The translations under genes and the position numbers were made by a program. From NCBI GenBank assembly GCA_965226045.1, contig CBDDBU010000028.1, positions 372,001 to 436,000 on the forward strand: a DNA stretch of 64,000 nt. The letters run 5' to 3'. A model generated the notes under the pieces. The model was not told the origin of the DNA, did no database searches, and saw only the letters and a list, made by a program, of their open reading frames with translations. Position 1 is the stretch's first letter. Every line of letters begins with the position of its first letter. The stretch is from CBDDBU01 sp965226045. GTDB taxonomy: Bacteria > Pseudomonadota > Alphaproteobacteria > VGEJ01. Shown here in pieces: positions 34,333 through 43,224 of this stretch.

Positions 34333-35001
34333 CTAGCGCCAGCTCATGTTGTTGGCGAGCGGCCGCCGATGAATGGCAGGGACTTTCGCGCCCTCGGCGG
34401 GATGGCCGGCGACCACGAGTAAGAAGGGCCGCTCATTCTTGGGGCGGGCCAGTATCTCGTTGAGAAAGCCCATGGGGCTCGGGGTGTGAGTCAGGGTCGC
34501 GAGGCCCGCATGGTGGAGCGCGGCGATCAAAAATCCGGTCGCGATCCCCACCGATTCGGCGACATAGTAGTGCTTGACCCGGCGCCCATCGGCGAGCCGC
34601 CCGAAACGCTCGGCGAAGATGGCGATGAGCACCGGAGCAGTCTCGATGAACGGCTTGCGCCAATCGGTGCCGAGCGGCTCGAGCGCCGCTAGCCACCCGG
34701 GCGAGGCGCGAGTTTCGTAAAAGGCGCGCTCCTCAATCTCGGCCGCCCGGCGGATACGGCGCTTGTGATCCGCGTCGGTCACGACCGCGAAGTGCCACGG
34801 CTGCATGTTCGCGCCCGAGGGTGCGCTGTTCGCCGCCGCGAGGCACGATTCGATCACCTCGCCTGGGATCGGCCGTACCGCGAAGTCGCGGAGGGAGCGC
34901 CGGCGCCTGATCTCGGCGCTGAAGGCGGCGGCGCGCTTGGTCATTTCGCCTTCGGGATAAACGCTATATCCCGTGTACGGCACCAAGCGTGCCTTGGTCA
35001 T
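34333..35001 (-). CDS. Nitroreductase family protein
   Basis: This 222-residue FMN-dependent oxidoreductase has RRRRSLRDFAVRPIPGEVIE, then AANSAPSGANMQPWHFAVVTD as the FMN phosphate and ring contacts. HTPSPMGFLNEILARPKNER precedes the C-terminal LLVVAGHPAEGAKVP. The Ser-Gly-Ala-N-Q-P-W motif is close to the BluB/iodotyrosine-deiodinase-like branch of nitroreductases. The ATG at 35001 overlaps the stop of the PhyH gene (TGATG), so the two are translationally coupled. Substrate unknown. Confidence 0.88.
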   Translation of the reverse strand: MTKARLVPYTGYSVYPEGEMTKRAAAFSAEIRRRRSLRDFAVRPIPGEVIESCLAAANSAPSGANMQPWHFAVVTDADHKRRIRRAAEIEERAFYETRASPGWLAALEPLGTDWRKPFIETAPVLIAIFAERFGRLADGRRVKHYYVAESVGIATGFLIAALHHAGLATLTHTPSPMGFLNEILARPKNERPFLLVVAGHPAEGAKVPAIHRRPLANNMSWR

Positions 35002-35765
35002 CAGCGGCGCATGCGGAAGTCGTTGCGACCCGACCGGTCGATGCCGCGCATGAGGTAGAGGGTGCGCTCCGCGTGATCGACCGCCAGGTTCTTTTCTTTG
35101 GTTTGCCGGGTCGAGAGTTCGCGGTCGAAGACCGAGGTGGTTGGCATCAAGCGCAGCGTCATGGCGCGCCGCGGTTGGTCGGAGCGATTGGCCTCGGAAC
35201 CGTGGACCAGAAACACGTCGTGGAGCGATATCTGCCCCGATTCGAGCACCAGATCGACGGCCTCGCTCTCGTCGAACTCGGAGGCCGGCAGCTCTTGGTT
35301 CAGCGTGAACGAGCGGTCGTTGTTGGTGCGGTGTTGTAGCAACTCCTTCTCGCGGTGCGAGCCGCGAACAAAGCGCATGCAGCCATTGTCTGGCGTGGCA
35401 TCGTCGATCGCCATCCACACCGTGCAGGTGGCGACCGGCCGGATCGGCCAGTACTCGCCGTCCTGATGCCACGGCGTTTTGCGCCCGGCGCGCGCTGGCT
35501 TGGCAAAGAAGCTCGAGTTCCACAGCGCGAAGTCGGGCCCCAGAACCTGCGCGACCATATCCAGGATCTCAGGGATCCGCGCGTAATTGAGGAAGCTGAG
35601 GTCGTAGGCGAGGAGGTTGGGGCAGTAGTCGAGAAACTCGGGGTGGCGCGCGACCAGCCGGTCGTAATCGGCGCGGATCGCAGCCACCGTGTCATCGGGG
35701 AGGCGGTAGTCGGGGACCACAAATCCGTCCTCGTGGTAGCGCGCGACTTGGTCATCGCTCAGCAT
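35001..35765 (-). CDS. Phytanoyl-CoA dioxygenase family protein
   Basis: This 254-residue Fe(II)/2-oxoglutarate oxygenase starts at the ATG at 35765 (MLSDDQVARYHEDGFVVPDY). The iron facial triad is His100 and Asp102 in WHQDGEYW and His188 in FLVHGSEAN. The Arg that binds 2-oxoglutarate is in RRAMTLRLMP. Many PhyH proteins in secondary metabolism or degradation share this pattern. Its start overlaps the end of the upstream MR/MLE gene by 14 bp. The upstream 12-G tract lies within the translated end of that gene, 20 bp from this start. Confidence 0.9.
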   Translation of the reverse strand: MLSDDQVARYHEDGFVVPDYRLPDDTVAAIRADYDRLVARHPEFLDYCPNLLAYDLSFLNYARIPEILDMVAQVLGPDFALWNSSFFAKPARAGRKTPWHQDGEYWPIRPVATCTVWMAIDDATPDNGCMRFVRGSHREKELLQHRTNNDRSFTLNQELPASEFDESEAVDLVLESGQISLHDVFLVHGSEANRSDQPRRAMTLRLMPTTSVFDRELSTRQTKEKNLAVDHAERTLYLMRGIDRSGRNDFRMRR

Positions 35766-36939
35766 GACGCCTCTCAGGTGGGCAACGGGGGGGGGGGGTG
35801 CGATAAAGGGTCTTGCCAGCCACCGTGATGTCAATATCGACGAGATAGCGCCCGATGGCGGCGTAGTCGAGATCGATGCCAAGGCCGGGCGCCTCCGACA
35901 GATGGAGGAGGCCGTCCTTGCCGGGCGCGAGTCGGTTGCGGCTCATCTCGGCGGCGACCGGCTTGGGGTTGACCGGGTATTCGCAGATATCGAGGTCGGC
36001 GAGCCCGGCGTACGCCTGTAGCGAGGCGCTCAGCGCGAGTTGCGAGGTGAACGTGTGATTGACCAACGTGACGCCGCGCGGGGCGGCGTAGTCGGCGACG
36101 CGCTTGGCCGGGCTGATGCCGCCGATGCGCCCGGCGTCGATCTGCACGTAACCGAGGCCGGCATGATCGATCATGTTCTTGGCCTGGAAATACTCGTGGC
36201 AGCCCTCCCCATCGGCGAGCCTCACCGCCCCCGATTGGGACGACAGCGCATGGTAGGCGTCGAGGGCGCCGGAGACGAACGGCTCCTCGAGCCAGGTCGT
36301 GGCAGCGGCCGCCAGCACCTCGACATCGTCGATCCACACCGTGCCGGCGTCGATCAGGAGGAGGCCGTCTGGCCCCAACCCGGCGCGCGCCGCCTCGAGC
36401 TGCGCGGTATCGTCGGCCACCGAGCCGGTCCCGAACGGCGCCCAGCCGAACTTGACGGCGCGAAAGCCCGCCGCTCGCGACTCACGGGCCTGCGCTTCGG
36501 TGGCGTCCGGCGTCGCGCCGAAAAGTTGCGAGGCGTAGGGCAGCTTGGAGAACGCGCGTGGGTAGCCGAGCAAGCGATAAACCGGTTCGCCCAGGCGCTT
36601 GCCCAACAGATCCCAGAGCGCGATGTCGATTCCCGACAGCGTGTGGTCGGCCTGCAGGAGGTCGAGGCTTTGCCGGCGTACGAGGTCGCCGATGCGGCCG
36701 ATGTCGGCTATGTCATCGAGGCGCTGGTCGAGCACGGACTCGCGCAGCGGCCGGCAGGCGCCGTGGGAGCGCGGGCACACGAAGCTTGCGATAGAAACCA
36801 GCGGCGCCGCCTCGCACTCGCCCCAGCCGTCGTGGTCGCCGGCCTGGACCCGGACCAACAGCGCATCCTGGCTGCCGTCGAACTCCTCGGTCACCTCGGG
36901 CATCGCCAAGTAGTAGAAATCGACCGCCTCGATCTTCAC
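35752..36939 (-). CDS. Mandelate racemase / muconate lactonizing enzyme family protein
   Basis: This 395-residue enolase-superfamily enzyme abstracts the alpha-proton of a carboxylate. The GTG at 36939 has AGGTGG upstream and gives VKIEAVDFYYLAMPEV. The barrel motifs are AVKFGWAPFG, the metal-ligand strands LLIDAGTVW (Asp), WLEEPF (Glu) and LADGEG (acidic), and VNHTFTSQLALSAS (His). The product probably ends normally near KTLYRTPPP, but a run of 12 C in coding orientation shifts the tail to RCPPERRHAER. It is the first gene of an operon with PhyH and nitroreductase genes and is divergent from the amidohydrolase. Confidence 0.88.
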   Translation of the reverse strand: MKIEAVDFYYLAMPEVTEEFDGSQDALLVRVQAGDHDGWGECEAAPLVSIASFVCPRSHGACRPLRESVLDQRLDDIADIGRIGDLVRRQSLDLLQADHTLSGIDIALWDLLGKRLGEPVYRLLGYPRAFSKLPYASQLFGATPDATEAQARESRAAGFRAVKFGWAPFGTGSVADDTAQLEAARAGLGPDGLLLIDAGTVWIDDVEVLAAAATTWLEEPFVSGALDAYHALSSQSGAVRLADGEGCHEYFQAKNMIDHAGLGYVQIDAGRIGGISPAKRVADYAAPRGVTLVNHTFTSQLALSASLQAYAGLADLDICEYPVNPKPVAAEMSRNRLAPGKDGLLHLSEAPGLGIDLDYAAIGRYLVDIDITVAGKTLYRTPPPRCPPERRHAER

Positions 36940-37022
36940 GATTCCACCTCGTGCCGATGCCCAGCGCCGTGAACTTGATGGTAACCTATTGGGGCGCGCG
37001 ACGCGCAATTGGAGGATGCGCC

Positions 37023-38309
37023 ATGGCCAACCAACTGTTCACCAACGTGATGATCTTCGATGGCACCGGCAAGAAGTCGTTTCCCGGCGAGGTGCTGGTC
37101 CAGGGCAACCAGATCAAGGCGGTCGCCAAGGGCAACCAGAAAATTGCCGGCGATGGCGCCACGGTGATCGACGGTGGCGGGGCGACACTGATGCCGGGGC
37201 TGGTCAACTGCCACGGCCACCTGGCCTACACCGATTTCGCTTCGCCCGACGAGGCTGGCAACACGCCACCCGAGGAGAACATGCTGATCGCGACCTACAA
37301 TGCGCGAACGGCCCTCGACCACGGGTTCACGGCGGTGGTGAGCGGCTCGACCCAGAAGCCGCGCATCGATATCGCGTTGCGCAACGAGATCAACGCGGGG
37401 CGCATCCCCGGTCCGCGAATGCGCGCGTGCTCGACCCAGTTCAATCCGACCGGAGGACCGTGGGATTCGCGCCAGATGCATATGGATCACGAATCGATCT
37501 TTGTCATTGCTGACGGGCCGATCGAGGTGCGGCGCGAAGTGCGCGAGTTCATTCGCGAGGGCGTCGACATCGTCAAGCTCACGATCTCGGGCGACGAGTT
37601 TGCCGAACACGCGGGCGAAGAAACCACGGTGATGGCTGAGGACGAGGTGGCGGCGGCGGCCGAGGTCGTGCACTCGCGCGGCAAGCGTATGGCTGCGCAC
37701 GCGCGCAGTGATGGCTCGGTGCGGCTGTGCCTCAAATACGGCGTCACCTTCATCTATCACGCCACCTTCGCCACCGAGCGCACGCTCGACCTGCTGGAAA
37801 AGCACAAGGCGGATCACGTGGTGTGCCCGGCGATGGGGGCGATCTTCACGACGCTCTACGAAGCCGGCGAATGGGGCATGACCAGGGAGTGGGCGCTGGC
37901 CCATCGTTTTGACCGAGAACTCGAAACCGCCTGCGAGGTCACGCAAAAGCTGTTCAAGCGCGGCGTGCACGTGTTGCCGTTCGGCGACTACGGCTTCGCC
38001 TGGAACCCGCACGGGACGGACGCCCGCGACCTCGAGCATTTCGTCAATCTGATGGGCTTCACGCCGGCCCAGGTGCTGACCATGGCGACGAACTGGGGGG
38101 CGCAAGCCTTCGCCGGCGACGACCCGTTGGCGCTCGGCCAGGTCAAGGCGGGTTACCTCGCCGATCTGCTGCTGGTGGACGGTGACCCGTTGGCCGACGT
38201 CACCCTGCTTCAGGACAAGGACAACCTGCTGATGGTGATGAAGGACGGCAAGTACCATAGGGCGCCCCTCAAGCGCCGAACTCAGCGCCGCGTCCGCGCC
38301 GCAGAATAG
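37023..38309 (+). CDS. Metal-dependent amidohydrolase (imidazolonepropionase/prolidase-like)
   Basis: This 428-residue amidohydrolase-superfamily protein has a GGAGG site before the ATG at 37023. The first metal pair is His64/His66 in NCHGHLAYTD. IVKLTISGD holds the likely bridging carboxylated Lys, AAHARSDG and IYHATF the two metal His, and PFGDYGF the catalytic Asp. The composite beta-sandwich is formed by FTNVMIFDGTG and ADLLLVDGDPLADV. It is divergent from MR/MLE with 83 bp between them, which must hold both promoters. Substrate unknown; cyclic amides and dipeptides are typical. Confidence 0.9.
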   Translation: MANQLFTNVMIFDGTGKKSFPGEVLVQGNQIKAVAKGNQKIAGDGATVIDGGGATLMPGLVNCHGHLAYTDFASPDEAGNTPPEENMLIATYNARTALDHGFTAVVSGSTQKPRIDIALRNEINAGRIPGPRMRACSTQFNPTGGPWDSRQMHMDHESIFVIADGPIEVRREVREFIREGVDIVKLTISGDEFAEHAGEETTVMAEDEVAAAAEVVHSRGKRMAAHARSDGSVRLCLKYGVTFIYHATFATERTLDLLEKHKADHVVCPAMGAIFTTLYEAGEWGMTREWALAHRFDRELETACEVTQKLFKRGVHVLPFGDYGFAWNPHGTDARDLEHFVNLMGFTPAQVLTMATNWGAQAFAGDDPLALGQVKAGYLADLLLVDGDPLADVTLLQDKDNLLMVMKDGKYHRAPLKRRTQRRVRAAE

Positions 38310-38425
38310 GAGAAACGGCGACCCGCGCCCCCTGATCCTGGTCTCGACCTTGTTAGACTTGGGTCGGCGCCTTACCTAGAGTCGTGGGGGCGCGGGCGTG
38401 GGCGCCCGGTGGACTCGGTGGAGCG

Positions 38426-38562
38426 ATGGAGCGGACGGGTGGTGAGCGCAGATTGGCGGCGATCGTAGCGGCTGATGGGCGTGGACGAGACCGGCACTCT
38501 GACCGCGCTGATGGCGCTGCGTGAGGGCCTGATCAATCCCAAGATTGGCGAGCATCACGGCC
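38426..38562 (+). pseudogene. Class III adenylate/guanylate cyclase, N-terminal remnant
   Basis: The start region reads MERTGGERRLAAIVAAD and, after a deletion of about 20-25 bases that removes the usual VVGYSRL, continues in another frame as MGVDETGTLTALMALREGL. It then runs NPKIGEHHGRL and is cut by the left end of an IS5-type element at 38563. This is the common beginning of alphaproteobacterial class III cyclases. The rest of the gene is gone. The 115 bp upstream (38310-38425) hold nothing recognised. Confidence 0.7.
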
Positions 38563-39390
38563 GCCTAGGTTCTGTACCCATAAAGGGGGTTCGCTTGAGA
38601 GGCGACTTGTGATTCAAGCTTCCAAACGACGGAGGCTTGAACGATGGCTCGATTTGACCTTGCGGATGCGGAGTGGGGGATCATGGCGCCTCTGTTGCCG
38701 AACAAGCCGCGCGGGGTGCCGCGCCAGGATGATCGGCGGGTTCTCAATGGCATCTTCTTCATTTTGCGCACGGGCTCGCCATGGGCGCGACCTGCCTGAG
38801 CGGTACGGGCCCTACACGACGGTCTATAACCGTTTCAACCGATGGGCCAAGAAAGGCGTGTGGCTGAGGATATTCGAGGCACTGGCGGAACAATCGCCGG
38901 CTTCGCTGCATCTGATTGACACCTCGATTGTCCGCGCCCACCAGCACGCCGCTGGCGGTAAAAAGGGGGCGCCGATAACGCCATCGGCCGTTCTCGTGGA
39001 GGATTGAGCACCGCCCATGGCCTGCCGGTCCGTCTCGTGCTGACGCCCGGCCAGGCTTCCGACAAAACGACGTTCCCGGCTCTCATCGAGGGGTTGCGTC
39101 TGGCGCGCGACGTGGTTGCCGACCGCGGCTTCTTCTCTCGCGCCATCATCGAGCTGATCGAGGCCAACGGCGCGACCGCCCACATCCCGAGCCCGAGCAA
39201 CGTCCGGGTCCGCCGCGTCGTTGACCTGAAAATCTATCGCCACCGTAACCTGGTCGAGCGCTTCTTCAACAAACTCAAGCATTTCCGCCGTATCGCTACG
39301 CGCTTCGACAAACTCGCCAGGAACTATCTCGCCGCCGTAACCCTAGCTTCTGTCAGACTGTGGATGCGCCATTATGAGGCCACGATCTAG
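38563..39390 (+). mobile_element. IS5-family (IS427-like) element, right end missing
   Basis: The left end begins near GGTTCTGTACCCATAAAG (38568-38585). I find no matching right inverted repeat after the transposase, so the element is truncated on that side. It separates a cyclase remnant from an HTH gene whose stop shares the CTAG at the transposase stop. Confidence 0.65.
38644..39390 (+). pseudogene. IS5-family transposase, frameshifted and internally deleted
   Basis: The three-frame reading is MARFDLADAEWGIMAPLLPN, RDLPERYGPYTTVYNRFNRW with IDTSIVRAHQHAAGG, and GLPVRLVLTPGQASDKTTF with YRHRNLVERFFNKLKHFRRI. An extra G near 38785 and a missing base near 38972 shift the frame. About nine residues of the usual GLSTKIHALVDAL segment are missing near 39010. 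The catalytic Asp and Glu regions survive but no single product can be made. Confidence 0.85.
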
Positions 39391-39584
39391 GCGTCGTCGA
39401 TGTCCGGTGCGGGGCCGCCCGGGGCGATGAACTCATCGATATCCTTTTCACAGATCCGCCATATCTCGCCCTCACGGTAAGCGGCGAGCCGCCCGCTCTC
39501 GATCCAGCCATAGACCGAGCGCACCGAAACGCCCATCCGGTGGGCGACCTGTTCGGCGGTGCGTGTGACGTTCTTCTTGACCAT
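39387..39584 (-). CDS. Excisionase-type helix-turn-helix DNA-binding protein
   Basis: This 65-residue protein, MVKKNVTRTAEQVAHRMGVS, continues with VRSVYGWIESGRLAAYREGE and IWRICEKDIDEFI. This is the MerR/excisionase-like helix-turn-helix with wing typical of the DNA-binding domain, excisionase family. The ATG at 39584 is chosen because the domain begins there. The stop at 39387 overlaps the stop of the IS5-type transposase in CTAG, so the last codons may have been supplied by the IS. It is divergent from the E1-alpha operon, which starts 137 bp away. Confidence 0.75.
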   Translation of the reverse strand: MVKKNVTRTAEQVAHRMGVSVRSVYGWIESGRLAAYREGEIWRICEKDIDEFIAPGGPAPDIDDA

Positions 39585-39721
39585 CGTCCTCTCGGCGTCC
39601 TTAGCGTAACCCAACTTACCGCGCGGTTCACTCGGGCCGGCCGCGCGCCACCACATTTATCGCGCTTCAAGTCTGGCGTATAGTCGCGCCAACAACAGCG
39701 TCATCGCAAGGGAGGCCGGTC

Positions 39722-40690
39722 GTGCAACAGCTCACCCGAGACGAACTTCTCAAAGCATATCGCGGCATGCGGACGATCCGCGAGTTTGAGGAGCGGGTCC
39801 ATATCGAGTTCGCGACCGGCGATATGCCGGGTTTCGTGCATCTCTACGCCGGCGAAGAGGCCTCGGCGATCGGCGTGTGCATGAACCTCGACGACAACGA
39901 CACGATCATCAGCACCCACCGTGGCCACGGCCATTGCATCGCCAAGGGCTGCGACGTGACCGAGATGATGGCTGAGTTGCATGGCCGCGCCAGCGGCACC
40001 TGCCATGGCAAGGGCGGCTCGATGCACATCGCCGATCTGACCAAGGGGATGCTCGGGGCCAACGGCATCGTCGGCGGCGGCCCGCCGCTAATCTGCGGCG
40101 CCGCGCTGACCGCCAAGACGCTGAAGACCGGCGGCGTCGCCATCGCCTTCGTCGGCGATGGCGCCTCCAACCAGGGCACGACGCTCGAGTCCTACAACCT
40201 CGCGCGAGTCTGGGACCTGCCGGCGATCTTCGTCGTCGAGGACAACGGCTATGCCGAGTCGACCGGAAGCAGCTGGTCGGTCGGCGGCAGCCAAGTCAAG
40301 CGGGCGGAGGCCTTTGGTATGCCCGGCTACGAAGTCGACGGACACGACTTCTTCGCGGTCAATGAAGCCGCGAGCGAGGCCGTGGCGCACGCCCGCGGCG
40401 GCGGCGGACCGAGCCTGATCCATGTCAAGGTGGATCGCTACTACAACCACTTCGAGGGTGATGCCGGCACCTATCGCGGCGAGACCGAGGTCGCGGAGCT
40501 GCGCGAGAGCAGCGATTGCCTCAAGCGTTTCCGCGCGCGGGTGACGGAAATGGGGCTGTTGGAGGCGGGCCAGCTCGACGAGGTCGACGGCGAGATCGAC
40601 GCACTGATCGAGGGCGCGGTGAGCGCCGCCAAGTCCGCGCCGCGGCCGACCGCCGATCAGGTCCTGACCGACGTCTACGTCACCTATTGA
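39722..40690 (+). CDS. Thiamine-diphosphate dehydrogenase E1 component, alpha subunit (AcoA/PdhA-like)
   Basis: This 322-residue subunit decarboxylates or cleaves its substrate with thiamine diphosphate and acylates a lipoyl domain. The GTG at 39722 follows GGGAGG. THRGHGHCIAKG and the TPP/Mg motif VGDGASNQG...EDNGYA are visible. GGSMHIADLTKGMLGANGIV is the conserved active-site segment. The length and pattern are closer to acetoin dehydrogenase AcoA than to pyruvate dehydrogenase. It is followed 11 bp later by the beta subunit gene. Substrate is not fixed by the sequence. Confidence 0.93.
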   Translation: MQQLTRDELLKAYRGMRTIREFEERVHIEFATGDMPGFVHLYAGEEASAIGVCMNLDDNDTIISTHRGHGHCIAKGCDVTEMMAELHGRASGTCHGKGGSMHIADLTKGMLGANGIVGGGPPLICGAALTAKTLKTGGVAIAFVGDGASNQGTTLESYNLARVWDLPAIFVVEDNGYAESTGSSWSVGGSQVKRAEAFGMPGYEVDGHDFFAVNEAASEAVAHARGGGGPSLIHVKVDRYYNHFEGDAGTYRGETEVAELRESSDCLKRFRARVTEMGLLEAGQLDEVDGEIDALIEGAVSAAKSAPRPTADQVLTDVYVTY

Positions 40691-40701
40691 GGAGAATCGC
40701 G

Positions 40702-41715
40702 ATGCCCCGCAAGACGTATCGGCAAGCGGTCCACGAGGCGTTGCTCCACGAGATGCGACGCGATCCCGCAGTCGTGGTGATGGGCGAGGATGTCGCCGGC
40801 GGGCTCGGCGCGCCGGGCGAGCAGGACGCATGGGGCGGCCCCCAAGGCGTGACCAAGGGACTCATGCCCGAATTTGGGCGCGAGCGGGTACTCGATACGC
40901 CGATCACCGAGAGCGCGTTCATCGGCGCGGCGGCGGGGGCGGCGGCGACCGGCCTGAGGCCGGTGGCGGAGCTCATGTTTGTCGATTTCATGGGCGTGTG
41001 CTTCGACCAGATTTTCAATCAGGCCGCCAAGTTCCGGTATATGTTCGGTGGCCAGGCCGTGACCCCGCTGGTGATCCGCACGATGTACGGCGCGGGCCTG
41101 CGGGCGGCGAGCCAGCACAGCCAGAGTCTTTATCCGATGTTCACCCATGTGCCGGGGCTGAAAGTCGTCCTCCCCTCCTCCCCCTACGACGCCAAGGGCC
41201 TGCTCATCGCCGCGATTCGCGACGACGACCCGGTCGTCTTTTTCGAGCACAAAGCTCTCTATGATTCCGAGGAGGACGTGCCCGACGAGGCCTACACGAT
41301 CCCGTTTGGCGAGGCCAACCTGACCCGCGAGGGCGATGACGTGACGATCGTCGCGTTCGGACGCATGGTGCATTTCGCCAATCAGGCGGCGGACGATCTG
41401 GAAAAGGAAGGCGTGGGCTGCACGGTAATCGATCCGCGCACGACCTCGCCCTTGGACGAGGACACGATCATCGAGTCGGTGGAAGAGACCGGCCGGCTGG
41501 TGGTGGTCGACGAGGCTAGCCCGCGCTGCAGCATGGCGACCGACATCTCGGCACTGGTCGCGCAGAGCGCCTTCTCGGCGCTAAAGGGCCCGATCATGAT
41601 GGTGCGCCCCCCGCACACGCCGGTGCCGTTCGCGCCCGAGCTTGAGGACGCCTACATCCCCAGCCCAGCCGACATCGCGCAGGCGGTGCGGACCGTCATG
41701 GGCCACGCCCAATGA
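40702..41715 (+). CDS. Thiamine-diphosphate dehydrogenase E1 component, beta subunit (AcoB/PdhB-like)
   Basis: This 337-residue E1 beta subunit starts at 40702 with GAGGA upstream. GEDVAGGLGAPGEQDAWGGP and DTPITESAFIGAAAGAAATG carry the Glu that activates TPP. RAASQHSQSLYPMFTHVPGL has the active-site His. The C-terminal VDEASPRCSMATDISALVAQ and PFAPELEDAYIPS are regular. It overlaps the next gene by ATGA. Confidence 0.94.
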   Translation: MPRKTYRQAVHEALLHEMRRDPAVVVMGEDVAGGLGAPGEQDAWGGPQGVTKGLMPEFGRERVLDTPITESAFIGAAAGAAATGLRPVAELMFVDFMGVCFDQIFNQAAKFRYMFGGQAVTPLVIRTMYGAGLRAASQHSQSLYPMFTHVPGLKVVLPSSPYDAKGLLIAAIRDDDPVVFFEHKALYDSEEDVPDEAYTIPFGEANLTREGDDVTIVAFGRMVHFANQAADDLEKEGVGCTVIDPRTTSPLDEDTIIESVEETGRLVVVDEASPRCSMATDISALVAQSAFSALKGPIMMVRPPHTPVPFAPELEDAYIPSPADIAQAVRTVMGHAQ

Positions 41716-42836
41716 GCGACGGGATCCGCGTCATCACAATGCCCAAGTGGGGGCTCTCGATGACCGAGGGCATGGTCGCCCAGTGGAACGTCGCCGAGGG
41801 CGCCGAGATCAAGGCGGGTGAGGAAGTCGTCGAGATCGAGACGACCAAGATCACCAATGTCTATGAGAGCCCGGTCGGCGGAACGCTGCGACGGCTGGTG
41901 GTGGCCGAGGGCGAGACGGTTCCAGTCCGCGGCCTGTTGGCCGTGGTCGCCGATGCGACCGCCACGGACGCCGATATCGATGCCTTCATCGCGAAGTATC
42001 AGGCCGAGCTCGGCGAGTGGCTGGCGAGCGGGGCCGACGATGGCCCGCAATACGAAACGGCACAAGTCGGCGGGCTAAGCCTGCGCTACCTCAAGCTTGG
42101 CGACGCGGAGGGGCGGCCGCTTCTCCTCCTGCACGGCTTCAGCGGCGATCTCAACAACTGGATGTTCAACCAGCCGGTCCTGGCCGAACGCGCCAGCGTC
42201 TACGCCCTCGACCTGCCCGGCCATGGGGCCTCGAGCAAGGCCATCGAAGCTGGCGACATCGGCGCCATGGCCACGGCTGTTCTGGGCTTCATGGACGCGG
42301 TGGGGATCGCCACGGCCCACCTGGTCGGCCACTCCATGGGCGGTGGCATCGCGCTCAAGCTGGCGTTGGATCATGCCGACCGGGTCTCGTCGTTGACGCT
42401 GATCGCCCCGATCGGGCTTGGCCTCGACATCAACGCGGGCTTTATCGACGGCTTCATCGCCGCGAGCCGGCGCAAGGACCTGAAGCCGGTACTGGCGCAA
42501 CTGTTCGCCGATGAATCGCTGGTCAGTCGCGACATGATCAACGATGTCCTCAAATACAAGCGTCTCGATGGCGTCGAGTCGGCGCTGAAACGGGTCGCCG
42601 CGGCGGTTTTCTCCGACGACCGCCAGTCGTTGGTGCTGGTCGATCGCCTCGGCGAGCTGATACCGCCGGCCCAGTGCATCTGGGGCGCTGACGACCGGAT
42701 CGTGCCAGCAGCGCACGGCGCGGGACTGCCGGCGAACATCACGGTCCACACTCTCGTCGCGACCGGCCATATGGCGCACATGGAGAAAGCGGGCGACGTC
42801 AACCGACTGATCGAGGAGTTCGTGGGTGGCGCTTGA
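41712..42836 (+). CDS. Lipoyl-domain alpha/beta-hydrolase (AcoC-like E2 component)
   Basis: This 374-residue protein has an N-terminal lipoyl domain with Lys46 in EIETTKITNVYE. A linker and an alpha/beta-hydrolase domain of about 250 residues follow. The nucleophile is Ser208 in GHSMGG, the acid region is WGADDRIVP, and the His lies in ATGHMAHMEKAG. Acetoin dehydrogenase E2 proteins have this domain pair in place of the usual catalytic CAT domain. No E3-binding domain is evident. It overlaps the E1 beta gene and its own end overlaps the ACP gene by 11 bp. Confidence 0.92.
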   Translation: MSDGIRVITMPKWGLSMTEGMVAQWNVAEGAEIKAGEEVVEIETTKITNVYESPVGGTLRRLVVAEGETVPVRGLLAVVADATATDADIDAFIAKYQAELGEWLASGADDGPQYETAQVGGLSLRYLKLGDAEGRPLLLLHGFSGDLNNWMFNQPVLAERASVYALDLPGHGASSKAIEAGDIGAMATAVLGFMDAVGIATAHLVGHSMGGGIALKLALDHADRVSSLTLIAPIGLGLDINAGFIDGFIAASRRKDLKPVLAQLFADESLVSRDMINDVLKYKRLDGVESALKRVAAAVFSDDRQSLVLVDRLGELIPPAQCIWGADDRIVPAAHGAGLPANITVHTLVATGHMAHMEKAGDVNRLIEEFVGGA

Positions 42837-43131
42837 GAACGAAACGGCACCCGATCACCCAGGTATCCGGCGCGATATCACGGGCGATATCATCGCCATC
42901 ATCGCCGAGACCAAAGACATAGATCGGGACACGATCAAACTCGACACCAGTCTCACGGATCTGGGCTTCGACTCGTTCGACATCGTCGAGTTCGTGTTCG
43001 CCGTCGAGCAGCGCTTTGACATCGATGTGCCCTACCGCCCCAACGATACCGGCGCGCTCGAGTTCGAAACGGTGAGCCAGGTCGTCGCGGCCGTCGAAAA
43101 GGTGGTGGCCGAGCAGCGGGCGGCCGGCTGA
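42826..43131 (+). CDS. Acyl carrier protein
   Basis: This 101-residue carrier protein has the phosphopantetheine serine at Ser50 in LGFDSFDIVEFVFAVEQRF. IKLDTSLTDLG and the helical end VAAVEKVVAE are also visible. The GTG start at 42826 overlaps the hydrolase gene, giving translational coupling. It is more divergent than the housekeeping AcpP, which reads LGADSLDTVELVM in most alphaproteobacteria. Its place between an E2-like lipoyl protein and a ketosynthase suggests that it carries an acyl group made by the E1/E2 proteins. Confidence 0.88.
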   Translation: MALENETAPDHPGIRRDITGDIIAIIAETKDIDRDTIKLDTSLTDLGFDSFDIVEFVFAVEQRFDIDVPYRPNDTGALEFETVSQVVAAVEKVVAEQRAAG

Positions 43132-43224
43132 CCGGCGCTCCCCCTCCGCACCCCAAAGGGCCAAAACCGATCTTCGTCCTGAAGAGGCCGCACGGCCGTC
43201 TCGAAGGACCAGCCAGATACTGAC

